Part shown: in pieces, positions 53,214 through 61,201 of the stretch
Numbering within the stretch: the stretch's first letter is position 1
Layout: every line of letters begins with the position of its first letter
NCBI GenBank assembly: GCA_965657545.1
Contig: CBFHOG010000005.1
Span: 1 to 64,000, forward strand
Direction: 5' to 3'
Source: UBA7446 sp965657545
GTDB lineage: Bacteria; Bacteroidota; Bacteroidia; Flavobacteriales; Flavobacteriaceae
Length of the DNA: 64,000 nucleotides
Translations under genes and position numbers: made by a program
Notes under the pieces: generated by a model
Databases searched by the model: none
What the model was told of the DNA's origin: nothing
What the model saw: only the letters and a program-made list of their open reading frames with translations

Positions 53214-53308
53214 AATTTTTTAATTATAATTTTGTTGAGCGCAAGTTAAAAAAAATTAAACAAACCGTATATATTTGATTAAAATTTTTCAAACAATATA
53301 AAAAACAC
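53214..53308. promoter_or_regulatory. Divergent promoter region between proteorhodopsin and blh
   Basis: 95 bp, very AT-rich. On the plus strand TATATTTG (53270-53277) is a good -7 box for blh, 31 nt before its ATG. On the minus strand I find only TACGGTTTG and TATTGTTTG, which have one extra spacer base, so the rhodopsin promoter is uncertain. Confidence 0.45.
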
Positions 53309-54190
53309 ATGCCTAAACTATTGAGTTTTGAACGCCAAAAAATCGGTATCACACTGATTTGCACCCTGTTGGGACTGGCATTGCCTATGTCTTTTTTATG
53401 GGTTTTAGCGGCTATAAATGTGTTAATAATTGGTGTAATTCATGGTGCAAATGATTTATATATCCTATCAAAATATAGTAAAACGACAAAAAAACGTCAA
53501 TTTGGATATTTATTTGTCAGTTACGTATTTTTTGTATCAATTATGGTTTTGGCGCTTTATAACGTTCCACAATACGCACTTTTGTTGTTTGTTTTAGCCA
53601 GTTCGTTCCATTTTGGGGAGCAACAATGGCATAAGAATAGCATTGTCAAATCCGCAAAGCTTCATATTTTCTATATTGTTTATGGTGCATTTCTTTTTTC
53701 TTTGTTGTTTTTCACCCATCAAGATCAAACACTTTCTATAATTCAAGAAATTTCAGGTATTCAAATGGAGCAAAATATGCTATTACACATATTGATTGTC
53801 TCCTTTATACTTACCGTTTTTTTTGGATTATTAAATATTAAACAAATTAAGACACAGTTCTTTTTTCAGTTTTTAGCACTTCTGTCTTTACTATTACTGT
53901 TTACCCAAACCTCCCTTTTGTGGTCTTTTTCAGTCTATTTTGTGTTGTGGCACAGTATTCCATCATTAAAAGAGCAAGCGGTAGTATTATACCCCAATGA
54001 TATGCATCCTATATATACATACTTTAAACAGGCGCTTCCATACTGGATCTTGTCTTTAATTGGTCTAGCAGTAGCTTTTGTTTTTTTTAATGAAAATACA
54101 GCATCCCTTCTGTCCCTATTTTTTGGATTTTTGGCAGCTATTACCATTCCCCATGTTCTTGTTATTTTTTGGATGCACCAGAAAAACTAA
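53309..54190 (+). CDS. blh: Beta-carotene 15,15'-dioxygenase, Brp/Blh family
   Basis: Membrane protein of 293 aa that cleaves beta-carotene into two retinals, the chromophore of the neighbouring rhodopsin. Eight or so hydrophobic segments; likely iron-binding histidines are His45 (VIHGANDL), His101 (SSFHFGEQQ), His215 (LWHSIPS) and His282 (IPHVLV). In the studied marine Blh a second His follows the third by four positions; here that position is Ser219. No carotenoid genes (crt) occur in the window. Confidence 0.88.
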   Translation: MPKLLSFERQKIGITLICTLLGLALPMSFLWVLAAINVLIIGVIHGANDLYILSKYSKTTKKRQFGYLFVSYVFFVSIMVLALYNVPQYALLLFVLASSFHFGEQQWHKNSIVKSAKLHIFYIVYGAFLFSLLFFTHQDQTLSIIQEISGIQMEQNMLLHILIVSFILTVFFGLLNIKQIKTQFFFQFLALLSLLLLFTQTSLLWSFSVYFVLWHSIPSLKEQAVVLYPNDMHPIYTYFKQALPYWILSLIGLAVAFVFFNENTASLLSLFFGFLAAITIPHVLVIFWMHQKN

Positions 54191-54195
54191 TTCCG

Positions 54196-54203
54196 TAATT
54201 TTG
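54196..54203 (+). promoter_or_regulatory. Promoter -7 box for ffh
   Basis: TAATTTTG, a TAnnTTTG match 17 nt before the ffh ATG. A TTTTG at 54167-54171 could be the -33 element, though the 24-nt spacer is slightly long. Confidence 0.5.
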
Positions 54204-54220
54204 AACTTTATTTCCAATTC

Positions 54221-55543
54221 ATGTTTGAACAGTTTAGTCAACGCCTAGACAAGGCGCTAAAAACACTTAAGGGTCACGGACGCATTACCGAGATTAATGT
54301 TGCCGAAACAATGAAAGAAGTTCGCCGTGCGCTACTTGATGCCGATGTGAATTTCAAAATTGCCAAATCTTTTTCAGAAGACGTCAAGCAGAAAGCACTG
54401 GGTCAAAAAGTCCTCACAAGCTTAAAGCCAGGTCAGTTACTCATAAAAATTGTACAAGACGAACTGACTGCGTTACTCGGCGGACAAAAGGCTTCACTTG
54501 CTGTTTCAGGGAAACCCGCTGTCATATTAATGAGCGGCTTGCAGGGTTCAGGGAAAACGACCTGTACTGCCAAACTGGCTAAACACCTTAAAACAAAGCA
54601 GGCTAAAAAAGTTTTACTCGTTGCTTGTGATGTGTACCGTCCGGCGGCAATTGAACAATTACAAGTATTGGGAGAGCAAATAGATGTAGCTGTTTTTGCA
54701 CAACCCGAAAACAACAATCCTGTTGAGATTGCCAATAATGCCTTACAACATGCCAAAACACATCAGTTTAATGTTGTTATTATTGATACCGCTGGTCGAT
54801 TGGCGATTGACGAGGCACTCATGCAAGAAATTGACAGCATTCACAAAGCGGTTCGACCAACGGAAACACTTTTTGTAGTTGATGCCATGATGGGGCAAGA
54901 TGCGGTAAATACAGCAAAAGCCTTCCACGATTTACTGCAATTTGACGGAATTGTCCTTACCAAAATGGATGGTGATACACGAGGTGGTGCTGCGCTTTCC
55001 ATAAAGTCTATTGTCAATAAGCCTATCAAATTTATTGGTACGGGAGAAAAAGTAGATGCTTTGGATGTATTTCACCCCGACCGTATGGCGGAGCGTATTT
55101 TGGGAATGGGCGATGTGGTCTCCTTAGTTGAGCGTGCTCAAGAGCAGGTTGACGAAGAGGAAGCAAAACGTATTCAGCGTAAAATCTCTAAAAACCAATT
55201 CGGATATGACGATTTTTTGAGCCAGCTCAAGCAAGTGCAGCGCATGGGTTCTATGAAAGATTTAGTAGGGATGATTCCTGGTGCGAGTAAAGCATTAAAC
55301 GGTGCAGAAATTGACGAAGATGCGTTTAAGGGCGTAGAGGCACTCATTCAATCTATGACACCCAAAGAACGCCAACAACCCAAATTGCTTGATTACAGTA
55401 GAAAAAAACGTATTGCCAAAGGCGCTGGTATGCAAATGGATGATATCAACAAACTGGTAAAACAGTTTGAACAGATGAGTAAAATGATGAAAATGATGCA
55501 AGGGGGCAAATCCTCTAAGCTGATGCAAATGTTTGGAAAATGA
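54221..55543 (+). CDS. ffh: Signal recognition particle protein Ffh
   Basis: 440 aa. N domain, G domain with G1 GLQGSGKTTCTAKLAKHL, DTAGRL and TKMDGDTRGGAALS, and the Met-rich M domain (GSMKDLVGMIPG, RKKRIAKGAGMQMDDINKLVKQF, MMKMMQGG) that binds signal sequences and 4.5S RNA. Its partner FtsY and the SRP RNA are not in the window. The stop overlaps folD by 4 nt. Confidence 0.97.
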   Translation: MFEQFSQRLDKALKTLKGHGRITEINVAETMKEVRRALLDADVNFKIAKSFSEDVKQKALGQKVLTSLKPGQLLIKIVQDELTALLGGQKASLAVSGKPAVILMSGLQGSGKTTCTAKLAKHLKTKQAKKVLLVACDVYRPAAIEQLQVLGEQIDVAVFAQPENNNPVEIANNALQHAKTHQFNVVIIDTAGRLAIDEALMQEIDSIHKAVRPTETLFVVDAMMGQDAVNTAKAFHDLLQFDGIVLTKMDGDTRGGAALSIKSIVNKPIKFIGTGEKVDALDVFHPDRMAERILGMGDVVSLVERAQEQVDEEEAKRIQRKISKNQFGYDDFLSQLKQVQRMGSMKDLVGMIPGASKALNGAEIDEDAFKGVEALIQSMTPKERQQPKLLDYSRKKRIAKGAGMQMDDINKLVKQFEQMSKMMKMMQGGKSSKLMQMFGK

Positions 55544-56418
55544 GCACTATTTTAGACGGAAAAGCCACCTCAAATCAAATTAAAGAAGAACTTTCGCAAG
55601 AAGTCACAGCACTTAAAGCGTCAGGCAAACGCCCACCGCACTTGGCTGCTGTTTTGGTAGGAAACGATGGTGCTAGTCTAACCTATGTGGGTAGCAAGGT
55701 ACGCTCTTGCGAAAAAATTGGATTTGACTCCACGTTGATACGCTTAGAAGATACCGTTACACAAGACGAGCTTCTTGAGACCATCGACACATTAAATAAC
55801 GACACTACACTTGACGGCTTTATTGTGCAGCTTCCCCTTCCTAAACACATCGACGAAGAAGTTGTACTACATGCGATAAATCCCGACAAAGACGTGGATG
55901 GATTTCATCCTACCAATTTTGGAAAAATGGCACTAGGCATGGAAACCTTTATTCCTGCAACGCCGTTTGGCATCATGGAATTACTACACAGGTATAAGTT
56001 AGATATCAGTGGTAAACATGCTGTTGTGATTGGCCGCAGTCATATCGTAGGTCGTCCAATGAGCATTTTGTTATCTGATAAAGGTAACCCTGGTAATGCT
56101 ACCGTAACACTAACGCATAGCCGTACACAAAATCTAGCAGAAATTACCAAAACAGCTGATATTGTAGTTTCCGCCTTAGGCGTACCAAATTTTGTTACCG
56201 CTGATATGATTAAGCAAGGTGCTATTATCATTGACGTAGGCATTACGCGCGTTCCTGACGAAAATCATCCAAAAGGCTATGTCATTACAGGTGATGTGGC
56301 ATATGATGAAGTGAAAGAAAAAGCCAGTTTTATTACACCCGTTCCCGGTGGTGTAGGCCCCATGACTATTGCCATGTTGTTGCAAAACACCATGTTGGCG
56401 TATAAACGCAACTCCTAA
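55540..56418 (+). CDS. folD: Methylenetetrahydrofolate dehydrogenase/cyclohydrolase FolD
   Basis: Bifunctional enzyme of one-carbon metabolism that supplies formyl-THF to purine synthesis. 292 aa, with YVGSKVRSCEKIGFDS holding the catalytic Tyr and Lys, QLPLPKHI, GRSHIVGRPMSILL (dinucleotide-binding) and PVPGGVGPMTIAMLLQNT at the end. Its neighbour queE begins 3 nt later. Confidence 0.97.
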   Translation: MSTILDGKATSNQIKEELSQEVTALKASGKRPPHLAAVLVGNDGASLTYVGSKVRSCEKIGFDSTLIRLEDTVTQDELLETIDTLNNDTTLDGFIVQLPLPKHIDEEVVLHAINPDKDVDGFHPTNFGKMALGMETFIPATPFGIMELLHRYKLDISGKHAVVIGRSHIVGRPMSILLSDKGNPGNATVTLTHSRTQNLAEITKTADIVVSALGVPNFVTADMIKQGAIIIDVGITRVPDENHPKGYVITGDVAYDEVKEKASFITPVPGGVGPMTIAMLLQNTMLAYKRNS

Positions 56419-56421
56419 TAA

Positions 56422-57051
56422 ATGCAATCCAAACTTCAACAAGCTGTTGCTTCTGGACTTGCACTTCCGTTAATGGAGGCTTTTTATACCATTCAGGGTG
56501 AGGGATACCACAAAGGCAGCGCAGCATTTTTTATTCGCATTGGTGGCTGTGATGTAGGGTGTCATTGGTGTGATGTAAAAGAAAGTTGGGATGCTAATCT
56601 ACACCCACCAACCTATATTGACGAAATTGTTGCGCAAGCAAAACAATATTCGGATACCGTTGTGGTCACGGGAGGCGAGCCACTGATGTGGAATATGGCA
56701 CCACTTACAGAAGCCTTACAAGCAGCGGGTATGAAAACACATATTGAAACGTCGGGTGCGTATTCACTATCTGGTATTTGGGATTGGGTTTGCCTCTCGC
56801 CTAAAAAGCGTATGCTACCAAAACCCGAGATTTACAAAGCTGCAGATGAGTTAAAAGTTATTGTATATAACAAAGACGACTTGCAATTTGCCGAAAAACA
56901 AGCTGTTGGAATTTCAAAAAAGTGTAAACTATACTTACAACCAGAGTGGAGTAGAAGGGATAGTGCCATTCCAATGATTGTAGATTATGTACTAAAAAAT
57001 CCCAAGTGGATGGCATCGTTGCAAACGCACAAATACCTAAAAATCCCATAG
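56422..57051 (+). CDS. queE: 7-Carboxy-7-deazaguanine synthase QueE
   Basis: Radical SAM enzyme of 209 aa in the queuosine pathway. The cluster motif is Cys43-x3-Cys47-x2-Cys50 (GGCDVGCHWC), and VVTGGEPLM follows, a typical second SAM-binding strand. EAFYTIQGEGYHKG at residues 19-32 is a family signature. It makes CDG from 6-carboxytetrahydropterin. The other que genes are not nearby. Confidence 0.93.
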   Translation: MQSKLQQAVASGLALPLMEAFYTIQGEGYHKGSAAFFIRIGGCDVGCHWCDVKESWDANLHPPTYIDEIVAQAKQYSDTVVVTGGEPLMWNMAPLTEALQAAGMKTHIETSGAYSLSGIWDWVCLSPKKRMLPKPEIYKAADELKVIVYNKDDLQFAEKQAVGISKKCKLYLQPEWSRRDSAIPMIVDYVLKNPKWMASLQTHKYLKIP

Positions 57052-57542
57052 TGATAGATCCCCAAAAACTGCCCGAACAAGCAGCGAAAGTCGCGCAGGA
57101 AAACGTCAAATATTTAAAAAAGCTAAAGGTACGCAAGCCAAAAAAGTTGGATGCAGTGATGACAAAGCTGCACAATGAAACCTTCGCAAAAATAGACTGC
57201 CTAAACTGTGCCAATTGCTGTAAAACCACAGGACCTCTCTTTTTGCCCTCAGACATTAAGCGCATCAGTAAACGACTTCGCATGAAGCCATCCGAATTCG
57301 AGGTTACATACTTGCGTATTGATGAAGATAATGACAAGGTACTTCAGCAAGTACCCTGTTCGTTTTTAGGTGCAGATAACCATTGTAGTATTTACGAAGA
57401 CCGCCCTAAAGCCTGCCGAGAATTTCCTCATACCGACAGACCAAAATTGCATCAAATCACAGCTATTACCGCTAAAAATGTAGCGGTATGTCCTGCTGTT
57501 TACGATATCGTGGAGCGATTAAAATCTGAACTCCCGCTATAG
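57051..57542 (+). CDS. YkgJ-family cysteine-cluster protein
   Basis: 163 aa from the GTG at 57051, which overlaps the queE TAG by 1 nt (TAGTG). The frame is also open to a GTG at 57006 inside queE; no ATG is available. Eight Cys fall in the family pattern: CLNCANCC, then C(8)C around CSFLGADNHCSIYEDRPKACREFP, and a last one in VCPA. These coordinate an Fe-S or Zn centre in related proteins. Its function is not established. The start choice is uncertain. Confidence 0.78.
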   Translation: MIDPQKLPEQAAKVAQENVKYLKKLKVRKPKKLDAVMTKLHNETFAKIDCLNCANCCKTTGPLFLPSDIKRISKRLRMKPSEFEVTYLRIDEDNDKVLQQVPCSFLGADNHCSIYEDRPKACREFPHTDRPKLHQITAITAKNVAVCPAVYDIVERLKSELPL

Positions 57543-57589
57543 TTCCATACTGAAAATATACCTTACATTTAGACTTTAAAAACCCATTA

Positions 57590-58816
57590 GTGCGCTTTAC
57601 TTGGTTTATAGCTCGAAGAATTATTGGTCAGCGTTCGCATCGCAGCAGCGTTTCGGGTCCCATTATTACCATTGGCATTATTGCCATTGCGTTGGGGGTA
57701 ATTACCATGCTTATTGCTATTGGAACTGGTGTGGGATTACAACATAAAATCGGGCAAAAAGTAGCTGCTTTTAGTGGTCATGTTCGCGTTACCACGCTAG
57801 AAAATAGCCAACGTTTAGAAACACTTAAGCCTTTAGAAAACGCATCCGAAATTCGCAATACCTTATTGCAGCAGTCTAACGTATATGCTTCGCAGTCAGT
57901 GGCTTATGTCCCTGGTGTCATCCTAAACCAAAATGCTTTTGACGGTATTGTTTTTAAGGGTATAGATGATTCTTTTAACTCCAAATTTTTCAGCTTTTTT
58001 GGGAATTCAGAAAAAGTTTCAGCACTTGGAGCGCAAGACATATGGATTTCTACAGCATTGGCAAATAAACTAGCCTTATCTATTGGCGATCGTGTTTCGC
58101 TATATTTTGCATCTGAAGAAACAGCAATGCCCAAACGCCGTAGTTGCAATGTGGTAGGGCTTTTTACCACGGGTTTCTCAGACTATGACAATACCTACGT
58201 GCTTGGGCATCTGGACGTGGTGCGTTCATTGTATGGTTGGGATAACAATCAAGTGGGTGCTTTTGAACTTTTTTTAAATGACAGCTCCGAACTTTCTGCC
58301 CAATCCGATATACTTTACGACAGTATAGATGCATTGGTAGATGTACAACATATAGAGGAACAATTTCCCGAAATTTTTAATTGGATCCGCTTGTTTGGAA
58401 CCAATATCTCTTTGATTATCATTATAATGATTATTGTTGGTGGAGTGAATATGATTACCGCTTTGTTGGTGCTTATTTTGGAGCAAACGCAACTCATTGG
58501 GATAACTCGTGTTATGGGCGCAGCCGTACGTTCGCTGCAACAACTTTTTCTGATTCAAGGTGGATATTTGATAGGAGTTGGGCTTTTTTGGGGAAATCTC
58601 ATCGGACTTGGATTACTGTTTATTCAAAAACAAACAGGTATTATTTCCTTAGACCCTGCTACCTATTACGTAAAAGAAGTACCTGTTTATATGGATGTTA
58701 CTACAGTATTATGGCTCAATGGGCTTACGTTGTTCATCTGCCTTGCCTTACTGGTTTTACCTTCACTTATTATTGCCCGTATCACGCCAACGCAAGCACT
58801 TAAAATAAATCCGTAG
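57590..58816 (+). CDS. LolC/E-type ABC transporter permease
   Basis: 408 aa with a GTG start. One N-terminal membrane helix (PIITIGIIAIALGVITMLIAIG), a periplasmic MacB-like domain (~45-260), and three C-terminal helices forming the FtsX domain, ending in LPSLIIARITPTQALKINP. This layout is that of LolC/LolE, which extract lipoproteins for the outer membrane. No ATPase (LolD) gene adjoins it, so the partner must be encoded elsewhere. A weak TACATTTA lies at 57564-57571, 18 nt ahead. Confidence 0.85.
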   Translation: MRFTWFIARRIIGQRSHRSSVSGPIITIGIIAIALGVITMLIAIGTGVGLQHKIGQKVAAFSGHVRVTTLENSQRLETLKPLENASEIRNTLLQQSNVYASQSVAYVPGVILNQNAFDGIVFKGIDDSFNSKFFSFFGNSEKVSALGAQDIWISTALANKLALSIGDRVSLYFASEETAMPKRRSCNVVGLFTTGFSDYDNTYVLGHLDVVRSLYGWDNNQVGAFELFLNDSSELSAQSDILYDSIDALVDVQHIEEQFPEIFNWIRLFGTNISLIIIIMIIVGGVNMITALLVLILEQTQLIGITRVMGAAVRSLQQLFLIQGGYLIGVGLFWGNLIGLGLLFIQKQTGIISLDPATYYVKEVPVYMDVTTVLWLNGLTLFICLALLVLPSLIIARITPTQALKINP

Positions 58817-58818
58817 CA

Positions 58819-58849
58819 TTGGTTAACGCTAGTGCATTACTTACCTTTG
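58819..58849 (+). promoter_or_regulatory. Consensus promoter of the CBS-like gene, near-leaderless
   Basis: TTG (58819-58821), a 20-nt spacer and TACCTTTG (58842-58849), both elements consensus. The ATG follows after only 4 nt, so the transcript should begin at about the start codon. Confidence 0.75.
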
Positions 58850-58853
58850 TGAC

Positions 58854-59831
58854 ATGCATTATGTAGAAAACATTCTTAAAACGATTGGCAATACGCCCCT
58901 AATCAAGCTCAATAAAATCACGGCCGAAATAGACGCTTTGGTGTTAGCTAAAGTGGAATATTTTAACCCTGGCAGCTCTGTAAAAGACCGCATGGCACTC
59001 AAAATGGTGGAAGACGCCGAAGCCGATGGACGTCTAAAACCTGGAGGCACCATTGTGGAAGGAACGTCTGGAAACACTGGGATGGGATTGGCGTTAGCAG
59101 CCATTGTAAAAGGCTATAAGTTGATTTGTGTTTCTACCGATAAGCAATCCAAAGAAAAATTTGATATCCTGCGTGCTGTGGGGGCGGAGGTTATTGTATG
59201 CCCAACAAATGTAGCACCAGACGATCCACGGTCGTATTATTCTACCTCTAAACGTATTGCCGAAGAAACACCCAATGCGTGGTATGTTAACCAGTATGAC
59301 AACCCCTCAAATGCCGTTGCGCATTACGAACAAACAGGCCCTGAGATTTGGGAACAAACCGATGGCAAGATCACACATTTTGTAGTGGGTGTAGGAACAG
59401 GTGGTACCATTTCGGGTGTTGCCAAATACCTAAAAGAGAAAAACCCGGATATTAAAATTTGGGGGATTGATACCTATGGCTCTGTATTTAAGAAATACCA
59501 CGAAACGGGTATTTTTGACGAGAAAGAAATTTACCCTTACATCACGGAAGGGATAGGAGAGGATATTCTACCTGAAAATGTGGACTTTAAGCTTATTGAT
59601 GCTTTTGAAAAAGTAACGGATAAAGACGCTGCGGTATATACGCGAAAGCTGGCGCGTGAAGAGGGTATTTTTGCTGGAAACTCTTGTGGTGCTGCCGTTA
59701 AGGGTGTGCTCCAACTAAAAAAGCACTTCGGGCCAGACGATGTGGTGGTGGTATTGTTACACGATTCGGGTAGCCGTTATGTGGGTAAAATGTATAACGA
59801 CGACTGGATGAAAGAAAAAGGGTTCTTGTAA
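58854..59831 (+). CDS. Cystathionine beta-synthase-like PLP enzyme
   Basis: 325-aa fold-type II PLP enzyme. PLP lysine Lys44 (SSVKDRM), substrate loop EGTSGNTG (69-76), phosphate loop GTGGTISG (181-188). The segment from about 121 to 165 (APDDPRSYY...NQYDNPSNAVAHYEQTGPEI) follows cystathionine beta-synthase more closely than cysteine synthase. There are no C-terminal CBS (Bateman) domains, so it would be unregulated by SAM. Cysteine synthase remains possible. Monocistronic, with its own promoter. Confidence 0.82.
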   Translation: MHYVENILKTIGNTPLIKLNKITAEIDALVLAKVEYFNPGSSVKDRMALKMVEDAEADGRLKPGGTIVEGTSGNTGMGLALAAIVKGYKLICVSTDKQSKEKFDILRAVGAEVIVCPTNVAPDDPRSYYSTSKRIAEETPNAWYVNQYDNPSNAVAHYEQTGPEIWEQTDGKITHFVVGVGTGGTISGVAKYLKEKNPDIKIWGIDTYGSVFKKYHETGIFDEKEIYPYITEGIGEDILPENVDFKLIDAFEKVTDKDAAVYTRKLAREEGIFAGNSCGAAVKGVLQLKKHFGPDDVVVVLLHDSGSRYVGKMYNDDWMKEKGFL

Positions 59832-59871
59832 TAATAGCTATTCAAACAAGCCATATTAATAAAAAAGGATA

Positions 59872-61200
59872 CTACCGCATAACCTTGGTTGGGAAAACCA
59901 CCGGGCTTTCGTGGCCGTCAGTTCCAACGGCAGCTACTCCAAACATATAATTATCAATGACAATTCCTTTTAAAGTGGTTTGGGTGTTCATACCAACAAA
60001 CATGCTATTGTCCCACGTAGGGGATGTGGTGTCTCTCCAATAGACCTTGTATCCACGGAGGTTTTCAGAAATTGAGGGGCTCCATTGCAATTGGGTGTCT
60101 GGTTCAACCACACCACCAATAGCAAGCTCTTTGGGTGCTGCAGGTGCCCACGCCAAAGATGCTAATGTGATGGCATTTAGTGCGGTTAATTTGGCAGTAT
60201 AGGCTGCGTTTACGCCAGATAATATATCACCATAGGCAATGCCGTTTTCGGTTCTAATATCTTGATGCTGCCGGTTGTAGTTTTCATGCGCTTCCATGAT
60301 GCGAATACCAGCAAAACCAACGTCGTTAAATGGGCGGTGATGGCCGCCTCTGCCAAAGCGGTCCAAGCGGTAAATCAACATGGGATTCATTTCCGGCATA
60401 TAGGTTTTAGTAGTCGTATATACATACCGTGCCAATTGCCTAGAAATACCATCTACCTCGCCTCCATAAAAGCGGCGTTGCTTGCGCTCACGTTCTGTTT
60501 CTGTAGGGGGTGTGGGTTCAGAGAAAATACGAAAACTACGGTTGTCAATCACACCATCAATACCTTCAATATTTCCAATCATATCATTGTTGAGTACACC
60601 AATAATTTCCCACTTGTTATCAAGTGCATATTGCGCCAAACCTTTTCCGCCATATAATCCTTGTTCTTCTCCAGAAAGACCTACATAAATAATGCTGTTT
60701 TCAAAGCTATACTTCGTTAATACCCGCGCCGCTTCAATGGCACCTGCCATCCCTGTGGCATTGTCATTTGCCCCCGGTGAATCCGAACTAAAGTTATTGG
60801 GATCGCTAACGCGCGAATCAATATCACCACTCATAATAACATAACGGTTTGGATGTTTGGTGCCTCTTTGAATAGCCACAATATTATTGATCCAAACGCC
60901 TCGAGTAAGACGCGATCCGTCTGCGTCAAAATAGTTTTTTTGCTCAAAAACTTCAAGACAGTTTCCGCAGTCTGCACTTATTTTCTCAAACGATTTTTTA
61001 ATCCATCTTCTTGCTGCTCCGATGCCTCTTGTTTGTGAAACGGTATCGCTAAGGGTGTGTCTTGTGCCAAAATTAGCAAGTGTTTCTACATCATTTATGA
61101 TACGCGTTGCTGACACTGCATTTACTATATCATACATACGCAAATCTTGTTGCCCAAAGGCAAGGCTAACGCTAAAAAGAATGAAGCAAATGCGATACAT
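59872..61200 (-). CDS. Secreted M28-family metallopeptidase with a C-terminal FN3-like domain
   Basis: 442 aa from the ATG at 61200; another ATG 12 nt earlier lies inside the upstream gene. Signal peptide ends near LAFGQQ. Zinc-aminopeptidase motifs: SGDIDSR (the first ligand position is Asp126 where most M28 enzymes have His), GANDN (Asp146), SGEEQGLYG (Glu178, Glu179), NDMIGN (Asp206) and a late GGHHRPFND. Residues ~350-440 look like an FN3 domain (DTQLQWSPSISENLRGYKVYW). No T9SS C-terminal domain is evident, so it may be periplasmic. Confidence 0.85.
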   Translation of the reverse strand: MYRICFILFSVSLAFGQQDLRMYDIVNAVSATRIINDVETLANFGTRHTLSDTVSQTRGIGAARRWIKKSFEKISADCGNCLEVFEQKNYFDADGSRLTRGVWINNIVAIQRGTKHPNRYVIMSGDIDSRVSDPNNFSSDSPGANDNATGMAGAIEAARVLTKYSFENSIIYVGLSGEEQGLYGGKGLAQYALDNKWEIIGVLNNDMIGNIEGIDGVIDNRSFRIFSEPTPPTETERERKQRRFYGGEVDGISRQLARYVYTTTKTYMPEMNPMLIYRLDRFGRGGHHRPFNDVGFAGIRIMEAHENYNRQHQDIRTENGIAYGDILSGVNAAYTAKLTALNAITLASLAWAPAAPKELAIGGVVEPDTQLQWSPSISENLRGYKVYWRDTTSPTWDNSMFVGMNTQTTLKGIVIDNYMFGVAAVGTDGHESPVVFPTKVMR

Positions 61201-61201
61201 T

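Noticed and set aside
56858..57337. 159-aa open frame on the minus strand over queE and the cysteine-cluster gene
   Set aside because: It lies opposite two genes with clear family motifs, has no recognisable protein features and no promoter.
58381..58803. 140-aa open frame on the plus strand inside the permease gene
   Set aside because: Composition (many Tyr, Trp, Asn repeats from shifted hydrophobic codons) is that of a frame shadow of membrane helices.
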